This document shows positions 26,608 to 33,544 of a stretch of 64,000 nucleotides of DNA, piece by piece. The stretch is taken from contig CANMFP010000002.1 in the NCBI GenBank assembly GCA_947497265.1, forward strand, positions 558,001-622,000, read 5' to 3'. The position numbers and the translations under genes are program-made. The notes below the pieces were generated by a model, which was not told where the DNA came from, did not search any database, and worked only from the letters and a program-made list of their open reading frames with translations. The stretch's first letter is position 1. Each line of letters starts with the position of its first letter. The DNA comes from an uncultured Isoptericola sp. GTDB lineage: Bacteria > Actinomycetota > Actinomycetes > Actinomycetales > Cellulomonadaceae.

Positions 26608-27389
26608 CCCGGGCACCTCTGGTCCAGCCTGGCGAGCATGGACGAGACCACACGATCGGTGCCGTACGTCGCGTCGACATGCGCCGGGATCATGCCGGCG
26701 TCCTGGGCGCCCGCCACGTCGGCGTGCGGGTTGTCGCCCACGTGGACGACGTCCCCGGGCGCGAGTCCCGCGACGTATGCCTGGAGCCCCGCGAGGGTGG
26801 CCGCGAAGATCGTCGGGTCGGGCTTGGCCGCGCCGACCTCGTCGGAGAACGTACGGACGACGAAGGGCTCGAGGAGCCCGATCTCGGCGAGCAGGGCCTG
26901 CATCGTGCCGGCCGGGAGCATGCCGGTGTTCGAGGTGATGGCGAGCGGCACCACGGTGGCGAGCTCGTCGAGGAGCCCGGGGAGCGACGGGTCCAACGGT
27001 TCCGGAAGCAGCTCCAGTGCCAGGTCGTGCTGGCGGGCTCGGAGCTCCTCGACCACGCTCGCGTCGAGATCCGTCGGCCCGCGTCCGAGGACCCCGAGTG
27101 TGAGGTTCAGCCGATCGCCCATGTCATGGTCCCGGCCCGTCGTCTCGGCGCGACGGTCGGCGTCGACATCGGCCTGGCGAAGAGCGTCCGCGAAGCGCGC
27201 ACGATCGGCGTCGGGCGCGATCGCGGCGCGGATCAGGTCGTTGCGCTCTGCCTTGAACCGCGGGTTGCTGCGGATCAGCGTGAGCCAGACGTCGAAGCTG
27301 GCGGCGCGCGGTGCCTCGGGCCGACCCCACCCGAGATCGGGGCGTCGGTCGTCAGCGGCGACCGACGCCCCAGAAGCCACAGAGGTCAC
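26604..27389 (-). CDS. HAD-superfamily hydrolase of the ter operon
   Basis: 261 residues. HAD motif I is ASFDVWLTLIRSN (~30), motif II ITSNTG (~145), motif III lysine GAAKPDPTIF (~185) and motif IV HVGDNPHADVAGA (~215). The nucleophile Asp is present, but the usual second Asp of DxDGT is replaced by Trp (D-V-W-L-T), a variant seen in FDVWxTL-type HAD proteins. HAD phosphatases accompany PRTases in ter clusters, where they are predicted to remove a phosphate from the metabolite; this is inference. GTG 27389 gives a GTGA overlap with the upstream terD stop; GTG 27395 would add two residues. Confidence 0.8.
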   Translation of the reverse strand: MTSVASGASVAADDRRPDLGWGRPEAPRAASFDVWLTLIRSNPRFKAERNDLIRAAIAPDADRARFADALRQADVDADRRAETTGRDHDMGDRLNLTLGVLGRGPTDLDASVVEELRARQHDLALELLPEPLDPSLPGLLDELATVVPLAITSNTGMLPAGTMQALLAEIGLLEPFVVRTFSDEVGAAKPDPTIFAATLAGLQAYVAGLAPGDVVHVGDNPHADVAGAQDAGMIPAHVDATYGTDRVVSSMLARLDQRCPG

Positions 27390-27976
27390 AGGCACTCGAG
27401 CGCGAGAGGGGCGAGCTGTTGCGCCGTCCTGCCGTTCCCGGGGCGGCCGATCGCGGTGAACGTCCAGCCCGCCGGCGTCCGGGAGACCTTCGCCATGACG
27501 AGGGCGGTGTGCGGGCCGGAGCCGGTCAGCGTGAACCGACCGAGCTCGGCGTCGCGGTCGGTGCTGTCCACGACCCGGACCGAGGCGTTGTCGATGTCGG
27601 CGAACGTGTCACCGCTGTAGGAGTTCACGGTGAAGACGATGTGCTCCACCCACGACGAGACCTGGGGCAGGTCGACGACGATCGACTCGTCGTCGCCGTC
27701 GCCCTTTCCTGTGAGGTTGTCCCCGGTGTGGACGATCGAGCCGTCCTTCGAACGCAGGTGCCCGAAGTAGATGGTCTCGCCCACCTTGCCCCTGCCGATC
27801 AGGAGGGCGGAGGCGTCCAGGTCGATCGCCTTCTCGACCGTCCTGGTCCGACCGAAGATCGATCGCTTCTCGACCAGCTTGACGTCCCAACCCAGTCCCA
27901 TGCGGACCTTCGTCAGCGCGGCGCCGGATGTCTTGGCCAGGTCGATGGACTGGCCCTTGGCCAGGGAGATGCTCAT
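27386..27976 (-). CDS. TerD-domain protein (third canonical copy)
   Basis: 196 residues, one TerD beta-sandwich domain. It starts MSISLAKGQSIDLAK, has an insertion of basic residues (KRSIFGRTRTVEK) before IDLDASALLIG, and keeps both calcium-ligand segments: DLDAS and GDNLTGKGDGDDE (~85). The C-terminus (FTAIGRPGNGRTAQQLAPLALECL) differs from the two neighbouring terD copies, so it is more like the TerZ/CABP-type branch. TerD proteins bind Ca2+ and act in tellurite, phage and oxidative-stress resistance at the membrane. It follows terC by 66 nt, with AAAGGAA as ribosome binding site, and overlaps the HAD gene. Confidence 0.9.
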   Translation of the reverse strand: MSISLAKGQSIDLAKTSGAALTKVRMGLGWDVKLVEKRSIFGRTRTVEKAIDLDASALLIGRGKVGETIYFGHLRSKDGSIVHTGDNLTGKGDGDDESIVVDLPQVSSWVEHIVFTVNSYSGDTFADIDNASVRVVDSTDRDAELGRFTLTGSGPHTALVMAKVSRTPAGWTFTAIGRPGNGRTAQQLAPLALECL

Positions 27977-28042
27977 CTCGTGAGGTTCCTTTCGAGTGTG
28001 ATGGTCGACGGCACGACGTGCCAGGCCGTGGATCAGTGCAGG
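27977..28042. promoter_or_regulatory. terC-terD spacer with a small palindrome
   Basis: 66 nt between terC and the third terD. It contains GGCACG-T-CGTGCC, a perfect 6-bp inverted repeat that could be a weak attenuator, followed by AAAGGAA in front of the terD ATG. No clear promoter was seen. Confidence 0.35.
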
Positions 28043-29188
28043 TCAGGCGCCGTGCTCGCTGGTGCCGACCGAGGCGAGCTCGGTCTCGCCCCCCTCGGAC
28101 GCCTCCCCCGCCGCCATCGCGGCGGCGTCCCTCCGGTTGGCCACGACCGACGAGGTCCACGCGGCCGCGATGAAGGCGATCCCGCTGAGGCCGATGACGA
28201 TCTCGGGGATGTCGACGGCGAGCGTCAGCACGAGCAGGATGGCCAGCGCACCGATCGCCCAGTGCGCACCGTGCTCCAGGTATCGGTACTCGGCCATGGT
28301 CCCGTTGCGCACCAGGTAGACGGTCATTGACCGCACGAAGAGCGCCCCGATACCCAGCCCCAGCGCGATGATGATCGGGTCGGGCGTGATGGCGAAGGCA
28401 CCGATCACGCCGTCGAACGAGAACGTCGCGTCGAGGACCTCTAGGAAAAGGAAGAGGGAGAAGGCCGCCTTGCCTGCCAGTAGCACCTGGGAGCCCGCAC
28501 CCCCCGACCCGGCCGCGAGCTCCTCCTCCTTGGCCGCTTCCTGCTCCTCCATCGCGGCGGCCAGCCCGTTGACCCCGATGTAGAGCACGATGCCGAGCAG
28601 ACCCGAGAACAGGACGGTGGAGCGCACGTCGGCGTCGACCAGGAACTCGGAGGCGAGCAGGAGCGCGACGCCGGCCACCACGGTCGGGAGCTGGTCGAGA
28701 CGGCCCATGCGAAGGAGCGGCTTCTCCACCCACGAGAGCCACGTCGACTCTCGCTCCGGGTCGAGGACGAAGTTCAGGAAGAGCAGCAGCAGGAACATGC
28801 CACCGAACGCAGCGATGCTCGGGTGAGCCTGCTCGAGGAGGAAGCCGTAGGTTCCTGGCTCGTGCGGGTCCCCCTTCTCCATCGCGAGGCGGACCGCCTC
28901 GGCGGGCGACACCTGTCCCGTCACGCAAACGATGACGAACGGGAAGACCAGCCGCATGCCGAACACGGCGATGAGGATGCCGACGGTCAGGAACATCCGC
29001 TGCCAGAACGCGTTCATGCGCGCGAGGTACTTGGCATTCACCGCAGCGTTGTCGAACGAGAAGACGATCTCGACCACGATGAGGATGGCGGCCAGCCAGA
29101 CCGCTCCCCAGCCCTGATAGAAGTACGCGATGACCAGCGCCGCGGTCAGCGCGAGCAGGTCCCACTTGAAGTGGCGGAGCGTGTGCAT
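28043..29188 (-). CDS. terC: TerC-family (DUF475) membrane protein
   Basis: 381 residues. Seven to nine hydrophobic helices with the TerC acidic signatures EIVFSFDNAAVNAKYL (helix 2, ~40-55) and LEVLDATFSFDGVIGAFAIT (~245-265); the intramembrane Glu/Asp of SFDN and SFDG are thought to coordinate metal ions. The C-terminal tail is short, acidic and cytoplasmic. This is the DUF475-type of TerC found in actinobacterial ter operons, which forms a membrane complex with TerD-domain proteins and has been linked to metal (Mn2+) export. ATG 29188 (MHTLRHFKWD) is preceded by AAAGAGA and lies 25 nt after the upstream terD. Confidence 0.92.
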   Translation of the reverse strand: MHTLRHFKWDLLALTAALVIAYFYQGWGAVWLAAILIVVEIVFSFDNAAVNAKYLARMNAFWQRMFLTVGILIAVFGMRLVFPFVIVCVTGQVSPAEAVRLAMEKGDPHEPGTYGFLLEQAHPSIAAFGGMFLLLLFLNFVLDPERESTWLSWVEKPLLRMGRLDQLPTVVAGVALLLASEFLVDADVRSTVLFSGLLGIVLYIGVNGLAAAMEEQEAAKEEELAAGSGGAGSQVLLAGKAAFSLFLFLEVLDATFSFDGVIGAFAITPDPIIIALGLGIGALFVRSMTVYLVRNGTMAEYRYLEHGAHWAIGALAILLVLTLAVDIPEIVIGLSGIAFIAAAWTSSVVANRRDAAAMAAGEASEGGETELASVGTSEHGA

Positions 29189-29213
29189 GGTTCTCTTTCT
29201 TCGAGTGGTGCCG

Positions 29214-29801
29214 TCAGCCGGCAAGGAGGCCGAACTCGGTCAGGACGCCGGCCAGTCCGCTGCTGAAGCCCTGCCCGACGGCACGGAACTTCCAGTCGCT
29301 GCCGTGCCGGTACAGCTCGCCGAAGATCAGGGCGGTCTCGGTCGAGGCGTCCTCCCCGAGGTCGAACCGCGCGTCGGCCGCGATGGACGCGGAGTCGTCA
29401 GCGTCGAACACGCGGATGTAGGCATCCGACACCTGGCCGAACGTCTGGCGCCGGGTGTCGGCCTGGTCGATGGACGCGACGAACACGACACGGTCCGCCT
29501 CGGCCGGCAACGCCCCGAGTGCGACGGTCAACGTCTCGTCGTCGCCGTCGCCGTCGCCGGTGCGGTTGTCTCCGAGATGAACGACCGCACCGCTGGGGTC
29601 CTTCGTGTTGTTGTAGAAGACGAAGTGGGCGTCCGACAACGCCTTGCCGCTCGTGTCGACGACGACGGCGGAGGCGTCGAGGTCGAAGGGCGCTCCGTCG
29701 GTGGTACGGGGGTTCCACCCGAGCCCGACCGAGGCGCGCGTCAGCCCGGGGCTGACCTTGGCGAGCGAGATGTTGCCGCCCTTGCTGAGGTTGATGGTCA
29801 T
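29214..29801 (-). CDS. TerD-domain protein (second canonical copy)
   Basis: 195 residues. Canonical TerD: MTINLSKGGNISLAKVSPGL, VGLGWNPRTTD, FDLDASAVVVD, FVFYNNTKDPSGAVVHLGDNRTGDGDGDDE, and RFDLGEDASTETALIFGELYRHG. Both Ca2+-binding segments (DLDAS; GDNxTGxGDGDDE) are intact. It is nearly colinear with the upstream copy at 29816-30403 (same length, most motifs identical), so the two arose by tandem duplication; 14 nt separate them. It precedes terC by 25 nt. TerD-type proteins are cytoplasmic Ca2+-binding proteins working with TerC at the membrane. Confidence 0.94.
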   Translation of the reverse strand: MTINLSKGGNISLAKVSPGLTRASVGLGWNPRTTDGAPFDLDASAVVVDTSGKALSDAHFVFYNNTKDPSGAVVHLGDNRTGDGDGDDETLTVALGALPAEADRVVFVASIDQADTRRQTFGQVSDAYIRVFDADDSASIAADARFDLGEDASTETALIFGELYRHGSDWKFRAVGQGFSSGLAGVLTEFGLLAG

Positions 29802-29815
29802 CGTCGTATCCCTTC

Positions 29816-30403
29816 TCAGCCGGCGTTCAAGCCGTAGTCGGCGATGACGCCGGCGAGTCCCGACGTGTATCCCTGTCCGATGGCGCGGAACTTCCAGTCG
29901 CCGCCGCGCTGGTACAGCTCACCGAACACGAGCGCCGTCTCGGTCGAGGCGTCCTCGCCGAGGTCGAAGCGGACGACCTTGGCGTCGTTCGTCGGGTCGT
30001 CGCGGTCGTAGACCCGGATGTACGCGTCAGCGACCTGGCCGAAGTTCTGCCGCCGCCCCGCCGCGTCGTGGATGCTGGCGAGAAAGACGATCCGCTCCAC
30101 GGCCGGTTCGAGCGCGGTGAGCTCCACGTTGATGGTCTCGTCGTCACCGTCGCCGACGCCCGTCAGGTTGTCACCCTGGTGGAGGACGGCTCCGCTCGGG
30201 TCTTTGAGATTGTTGTAGAAGACGAAGTGCTGGTCGGAGATCGCCTTCCCGGTCGCGTCCAGGAGGATCGCCGAGGCATCGAGGTCGAAAGGGGACCCGT
30301 CGGTGGTGCGCGGGTCCCACCCCAGGCCCACGCAGGCGTGGACCATACCGGGCGCGACTTTCTCGAGCGAGATGTTCCCACCCTTGGAGAGGTTGACTGT
30401 CAT
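29816..30403 (-). CDS. terD: TerD-domain protein (first canonical copy)
   Basis: 195 residues. MTVNLSKGGNISLEKVAPGM, VGLGWDPRTTD, FDLDASAILLD, FVFYNNLKDPSG, the calcium loop GDNLTGVGDGDDE and RFDLGEDASTETALVFGELYQR are all present, followed by the conserved YTSGLAGVIADYG end. It is the closest of the TerD proteins here to the E. coli plasmid TerD/TerE type. ATG 30403 shares its A with the TGA of the upstream gene (TGATG), so translation is coupled. Roles known for the family: tellurite resistance, phage inhibition and stress tolerance; the stress sensed here is unknown. Confidence 0.94.
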   Translation of the reverse strand: MTVNLSKGGNISLEKVAPGMVHACVGLGWDPRTTDGSPFDLDASAILLDATGKAISDQHFVFYNNLKDPSGAVLHQGDNLTGVGDGDDETINVELTALEPAVERIVFLASIHDAAGRRQNFGQVADAYIRVYDRDDPTNDAKVVRFDLGEDASTETALVFGELYQRGGDWKFRAIGQGYTSGLAGVIADYGLNAG

Positions 30404-31176
30404 CAGAGGTTCCCTTCGTGCGGGTGCGGGTGGCTCGGGGAGAGGGGTCGGTCCGGCGACGCCCAGGTGACGTCGTCGTAGCCGTAGGCCTCCGTGGCGT
30501 CGCGGAGCGTTCCGGTGACGGACCGGCCTTCGGCACGCAGGACCAGGCAGCCGAGGACGACGTGACCCGTGAGTGCCACGGAGCGCCCGTCGTCGGGGAG
30601 ATCGAGGTCGATCCGCGCGCCGGTCGCTGTCGTGACGACCAGGGTTCCCCCGGAACTGCGGGCGACGACCGCGAACCGGGAGATCTCGTCGACATGGCCC
30701 AGATCGACGTGAACACCGTCGTCTCGGCGCCAGAAGCGTGGGTGCTCCGCATCCGGACCGTGGCGATCGGCACCCGTCAGCACCCCTTGCATCCCGCGTG
30801 CCTGGTAGGCCACGACGAGGTCTGCCGGCGTGGGTGCGAGCACCCGGCAGCTCAGTGCGCCGATGCCGCTCGCGGCGCGCCCCAGCATCACCACTGGTTC
30901 GACGTCGGTCAGCCGGCGGCGTTCACCGGCCCCGAGCCGGGGGATTCCTGTCGGTTCCGCCGGCAGCGCTGCCCGCGACCGGCGGACCGCGCCGGCCGAC
31001 GACGCGCTGGCCGACGACACGCTGGCCGATGACGAACCGCCCAGCGCTGGAGGTGTCGGCGCCGGACCGACAGGCGACGAACGACGCTGCGGCGCCGGGG
31101 GCCGACGACGTCTCATGAAGGCGAGGTCTGGGCGCGGCGGGGCAGCGGCCGCCGTCGCCCCGGATGCTTCCGTCAC
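30403..31176 (-). CDS. Divergent TerD-like protein with low-complexity N-terminus
   Basis: 257 residues. Residues ~15-85 are Pro/Arg/Ser/Ala-rich and disordered-looking (MRRRRPPAPQRRSSPVG, then Ser/Ala repeats). Residues ~85-257 look like a beta-sandwich: DVEPVVMLGRAASGIGALSC, VHVDLGHVDEISRFAVVARSSGGTLVV and VVLGCLVLRAEGRSVTGTL, which follow the strand order of TerD (the VDL..V..I.RF.VVA part aligns with the VDL..VP..V.RIVF part of TerD). No DLDAS or GDN..DGDDE calcium motif is present. GTG 31176 overlaps the upstream stop (GTGA). I regard it as a TerD-related partner, but a distinct unrecognised family is possible. Confidence 0.55.
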   Translation of the reverse strand: MTEASGATAAAAPPRPDLAFMRRRRPPAPQRRSSPVGPAPTPPALGGSSSASVSSASASSAGAVRRSRAALPAEPTGIPRLGAGERRRLTDVEPVVMLGRAASGIGALSCRVLAPTPADLVVAYQARGMQGVLTGADRHGPDAEHPRFWRRDDGVHVDLGHVDEISRFAVVARSSGGTLVVTTATGARIDLDLPDDGRSVALTGHVVLGCLVLRAEGRSVTGTLRDATEAYGYDDVTWASPDRPLSPSHPHPHEGNL

Positions 31177-31739
31177 AACGGCAGCTCGAACTGGCGGGCC
31201 AGGCCGACGAGACCCGAGGCGTGTCCCTGGCCGACGACGCGGAACTTCCAGTCGTCGCGGTGCCGGTAGAGCTCGCCGATCACCAGGGCGCTCTCGTTGC
31301 TCAGGTCGTCGGTGAGGTCGACGGAGCGCACGAGCACGTCTCCGCTCGATCCATCGGAGACCTGGACGACGCACGAGCGCAGCTGGTTCAGTGCCCGGCG
31401 CTTGGGGCTGCCCTCGTTGACGTGCAGGATGAAGGCGATCCGCCCCACCTCGGCCGGGACCGCCGGGAGGTCGACCTCGATCTGTTCGACGTCGACCTCG
31501 CTCGCCGCGTCGGCCACCGCGACCGAGCGGTCCGACGACACGAGCTGGTTGAAGTAGACGAGATCTTCGGCGGACCGCGCGACACCGTCTCCGCTGCAGA
31601 GGATCGCCGCCAGCCGGAGGTTGTCGGCGAGCGCGGGGTCGGTGCTGGGGTCCCACGAGATGCCGACGACGACCTGCTCCAGCCCCGGCACCTCCCGGGT
31701 CAGGGCGACGTTCGCGCCCCGCATGAGCCCGGCCGTCAC
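31173..31739 (-). CDS. TerD-domain protein lacking calcium ligands
   Basis: 188 residues. The overall TerD plan is kept: MRGANVALTREVPGLEQVVVGISWDPS, LVYFNQLVSSDRSV, EVDLPAVPAEVGRIAFILHVNE, VDLTDDLSNESALVIGELYRHRDDWKFRVVGQGHASGLVGL. However, DLDAS is replaced by DNLRLAAIL and the GDN..DGDDE loop by AVADAASEVDVEQIEV, so both Ca2+-binding segments are gone. It may be a structural, TerA-like member that forms mixed assemblies with the Ca2+-binding TerD proteins. GTG start overlapping the upstream stop (GTGA); stop overlapping the next start. Between the XpaC-like gene and the 257-aa gene. Confidence 0.8.
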   Translation of the reverse strand: MTAGLMRGANVALTREVPGLEQVVVGISWDPSTDPALADNLRLAAILCSGDGVARSAEDLVYFNQLVSSDRSVAVADAASEVDVEQIEVDLPAVPAEVGRIAFILHVNEGSPKRRALNQLRSCVVQVSDGSSGDVLVRSVDLTDDLSNESALVIGELYRHRDDWKFRVVGQGHASGLVGLARQFELPL

Positions 31740-32260
31740 AGGTCGCTCCCGGCGAACTTGGTGCGCAGGAACGCGCCCTGCACCTCGTGCGCCAGCACGT
31801 CGTCCTCGCGCGCTGCGACGAGGGTCTCCTGGACGAAGGACCGCATCGCTTCGAGCTGCTCGACGAGGTCCCGGTCCACGGCATCGGTCGCGCCGGCCCG
31901 GCGAGCGCCTACGTACCGCGTCAGCGTGGTGGGCAGATAGTCACGCAGGAGGGCGTCGAGTCCGATGCGCCCCTGGATGTCCAGTCCACCCTGCAGCGCA
32001 GGCCGCAAGATCTCTCGCGCACCGTCGGTCACGAGGCGTGCCAGCACCGTCGCCTGGGGCGGGAGAACACCGCCGAGCCGGTCGATCTCCTGCTCGACCG
32101 TGCCCACCCGCTGCATCAGCACCACCGGGTCGTCGTCCGCGCGGACGGTCTCCTCCAGCCGTTGCACGACGGGGTCGGCGACACGGAACCGCCACCGGGA
32201 GAGGAGCCGTCCGACGACGCCAGGGGACTCGGCGGAGGCTGCGGGATCCGCAGTGCTCAT
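31736..32260 (-). CDS. XpaC-like helical partner of TelA
   Basis: 174 residues, almost entirely alpha-helical. The N-terminus (VVGRLLSRWRFRVADPVVQRLEETV) is amphipathic. The C-terminal half, with DALLRDYLPTTLTRYVG, DLVEQLEAMRSFVQETLVAAREDDVLAHEVQGAFLRTKF, resembles the C-terminal pattern of XpaC/PF10112 proteins (YLPTTLKLLEKY ... acidic helix), which are encoded next to telA in many bacteria. The typical XpaC membrane helices are not evident, so the assignment is tentative. The ATG overlaps the telA stop by 4 nt, and the stop overlaps the next gene by 4 nt. Function unknown; a complex with TelA is the obvious hypothesis. Confidence 0.5.
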   Translation of the reverse strand: MSTADPAASAESPGVVGRLLSRWRFRVADPVVQRLEETVRADDDPVVLMQRVGTVEQEIDRLGGVLPPQATVLARLVTDGAREILRPALQGGLDIQGRIGLDALLRDYLPTTLTRYVGARRAGATDAVDRDLVEQLEAMRSFVQETLVAAREDDVLAHEVQGAFLRTKFAGSDL

Positions 32261-33438
32261 CCGTCGATCGAGCGCTGAGCGCGGTCGACGTACGGCTGCG
32301 CGCGTGCCACCTGCTCCTCGAGTTGGGTGATCGTGCTCGCCATCGACTCTGTGGCCTGCGAACGGAAGGTGTCGATTGCGTCCATGGTGGCGAACACGTT
32401 GTCGAAGGCGGCCTTCAGCTTCTCCACTTCGAGGGTGCTCTCGGCGGCCTGCTGCTGGATCGCAGCACCCTGCTGCCGCAGCTGCACCGAAGTGGACTCG
32501 ATGAGGCTGCTCGTGGTCGAGTTCAGCGCGTTGACCTGGTCCAGCACGAGCTTCTGCTGGCCCAGCGCCTGGGACACGATGACCGCGGTCCGCAACGCCG
32601 CGATCGTGGTGTTCTGCGCCCGGTCGACCCCGCGGATCAGCTCGAGGTTGTTCTTCCGGATGAGGTCCATGGCCAGGTAGCCCTGCACCGAGACGGTCAT
32701 CTGGGTCATGACGTCCTGGTTGCGCTGACGCACGGCGAACAACACGTCGGACCGGAGCGCCTCGGCGGCCTCCGTGTCCCCCGCGTGCTCGAGGTGCGCG
32801 ATCCGGTCGGTCAGGACCGTGTCGAGAGCGTCCAGCTCGGCCTTGACCTCGCCGAGCTTGTTCATCGTCTCCCACATGCGAGAACGCTCGACCTCGATGG
32901 CGGCGTTGTCCTTGCGGAGCTCGTCCTGACCAGAGGCGAGCGATCGGATGATCGCGTCGATGTGGGACTGCGCCGACTGGTACTTGGCGAAGTAGCGGTC
33001 GATCTTCTGGCCGCCCGGCAGCCACTTGAGGACCTTCTTCACCCCGGTCAGGTCCGCACGCGAGGGGTCGAGCTCGGTCACCGTGCTGCGCAGCTCGACC
33101 AGGGTCTGCCCGACCTTGCCCTGCGGGCTCGTGGCAGAAGCCTGAGCGGCCGGCCGCTCGAGCATGCGGTTCGATGCCTGACCAGAACTGCGGATCTCCC
33201 GCTCGCCGAGGGAGCTGATGGCGGTGACCTTGGCCGTGAAGTCGGGCGACTTCGGGTCGAGCGCGGAGAGCTCGCCCACGATCACCTGAGCCCGACGGTC
33301 GGCCTCGGACCGGTGCTCGACGACCTCGGCGTTCTGAGCGATCGTCGCGACGGCCTGGTCGTCGGTGACGCGCGGGGCGGCGGTCGACGCTTCGAGCACC
33401 AGTGCCGGCGGCTGAGCCCCATCGGTAGCTGTGTTCAT
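32257..33438 (-). CDS. telA: TelA-family toxic-anion resistance protein
   Basis: 393 residues. Long helices with LKWLPGGQKIDRYFAKYQSAQSHIDAIIRSL (~130), DELRKDNAAIEVERSRMWETMNKL (~165), VQGYLAMDLIRKNNLELIRGVDRAQNTTIAALRTAV (~265) and TVSQALGQQKLVLDQVNALN-like segments identify PF05816 (TelA/KlaA). The family is tied to tellurite, cell-wall antibiotic and bacteriocin resistance by an unknown mechanism. ATG 33438 follows GGAGGGG at good distance; the frame is open 17 codons further but lacks a site. It heads the ter operon and has its own promoter (TTGGTA-N18-TAGCGT). Upstream, 106 bp away, lies jetC. Confidence 0.9.
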   Translation of the reverse strand: MNTATDGAQPPALVLEASTAAPRVTDDQAVATIAQNAEVVEHRSEADRRAQVIVGELSALDPKSPDFTAKVTAISSLGEREIRSSGQASNRMLERPAAQASATSPQGKVGQTLVELRSTVTELDPSRADLTGVKKVLKWLPGGQKIDRYFAKYQSAQSHIDAIIRSLASGQDELRKDNAAIEVERSRMWETMNKLGEVKAELDALDTVLTDRIAHLEHAGDTEAAEALRSDVLFAVRQRNQDVMTQMTVSVQGYLAMDLIRKNNLELIRGVDRAQNTTIAALRTAVIVSQALGQQKLVLDQVNALNSTTSSLIESTSVQLRQQGAAIQQQAAESTLEVEKLKAAFDNVFATMDAIDTFRSQATESMASTITQLEEQVARAQPYVDRAQRSIDG

Positions 33439-33475
33439 GGCCGTCCCCTCCGCCTGTGATGCTGTACGCGGGAGG

Positions 33476-33505
33476 ACGCTAGCAACCATCGTTCCGGGAT
33501 ACCAA
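33476..33505 (-). promoter_or_regulatory. Promoter of the telA-ter operon
   Basis: On the minus strand a -35 TTGGTA (33505-33500) and a -10 TAGCGT (33481-33476) are separated by 18 nt. The predicted transcript starts about 30 nt upstream of the telA ATG and contains GGAGGGG. It is the only convincing promoter seen inside the ten-gene ter run, so most of that run probably forms one transcript. Confidence 0.6.
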
Positions 33506-33507
33506 TC

Positions 33508-33537
33508 ATGTCCGTCTTTTCACCCTTGACCGGACAT
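33508..33537. promoter_or_regulatory. Inverted repeat upstream of the telA promoter
   Basis: ATGTCCG (33508-33514) and CGGACAT (33531-33537) form a perfect 7-bp inverted repeat with a 16-nt spacer, ending 2 nt from the telA -35 box. The position suits an activator or a dimeric stress regulator. The same heptamer was not seen as a pair elsewhere in the window. Confidence 0.45.
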
Positions 33538-33544
33538 CGAACGC

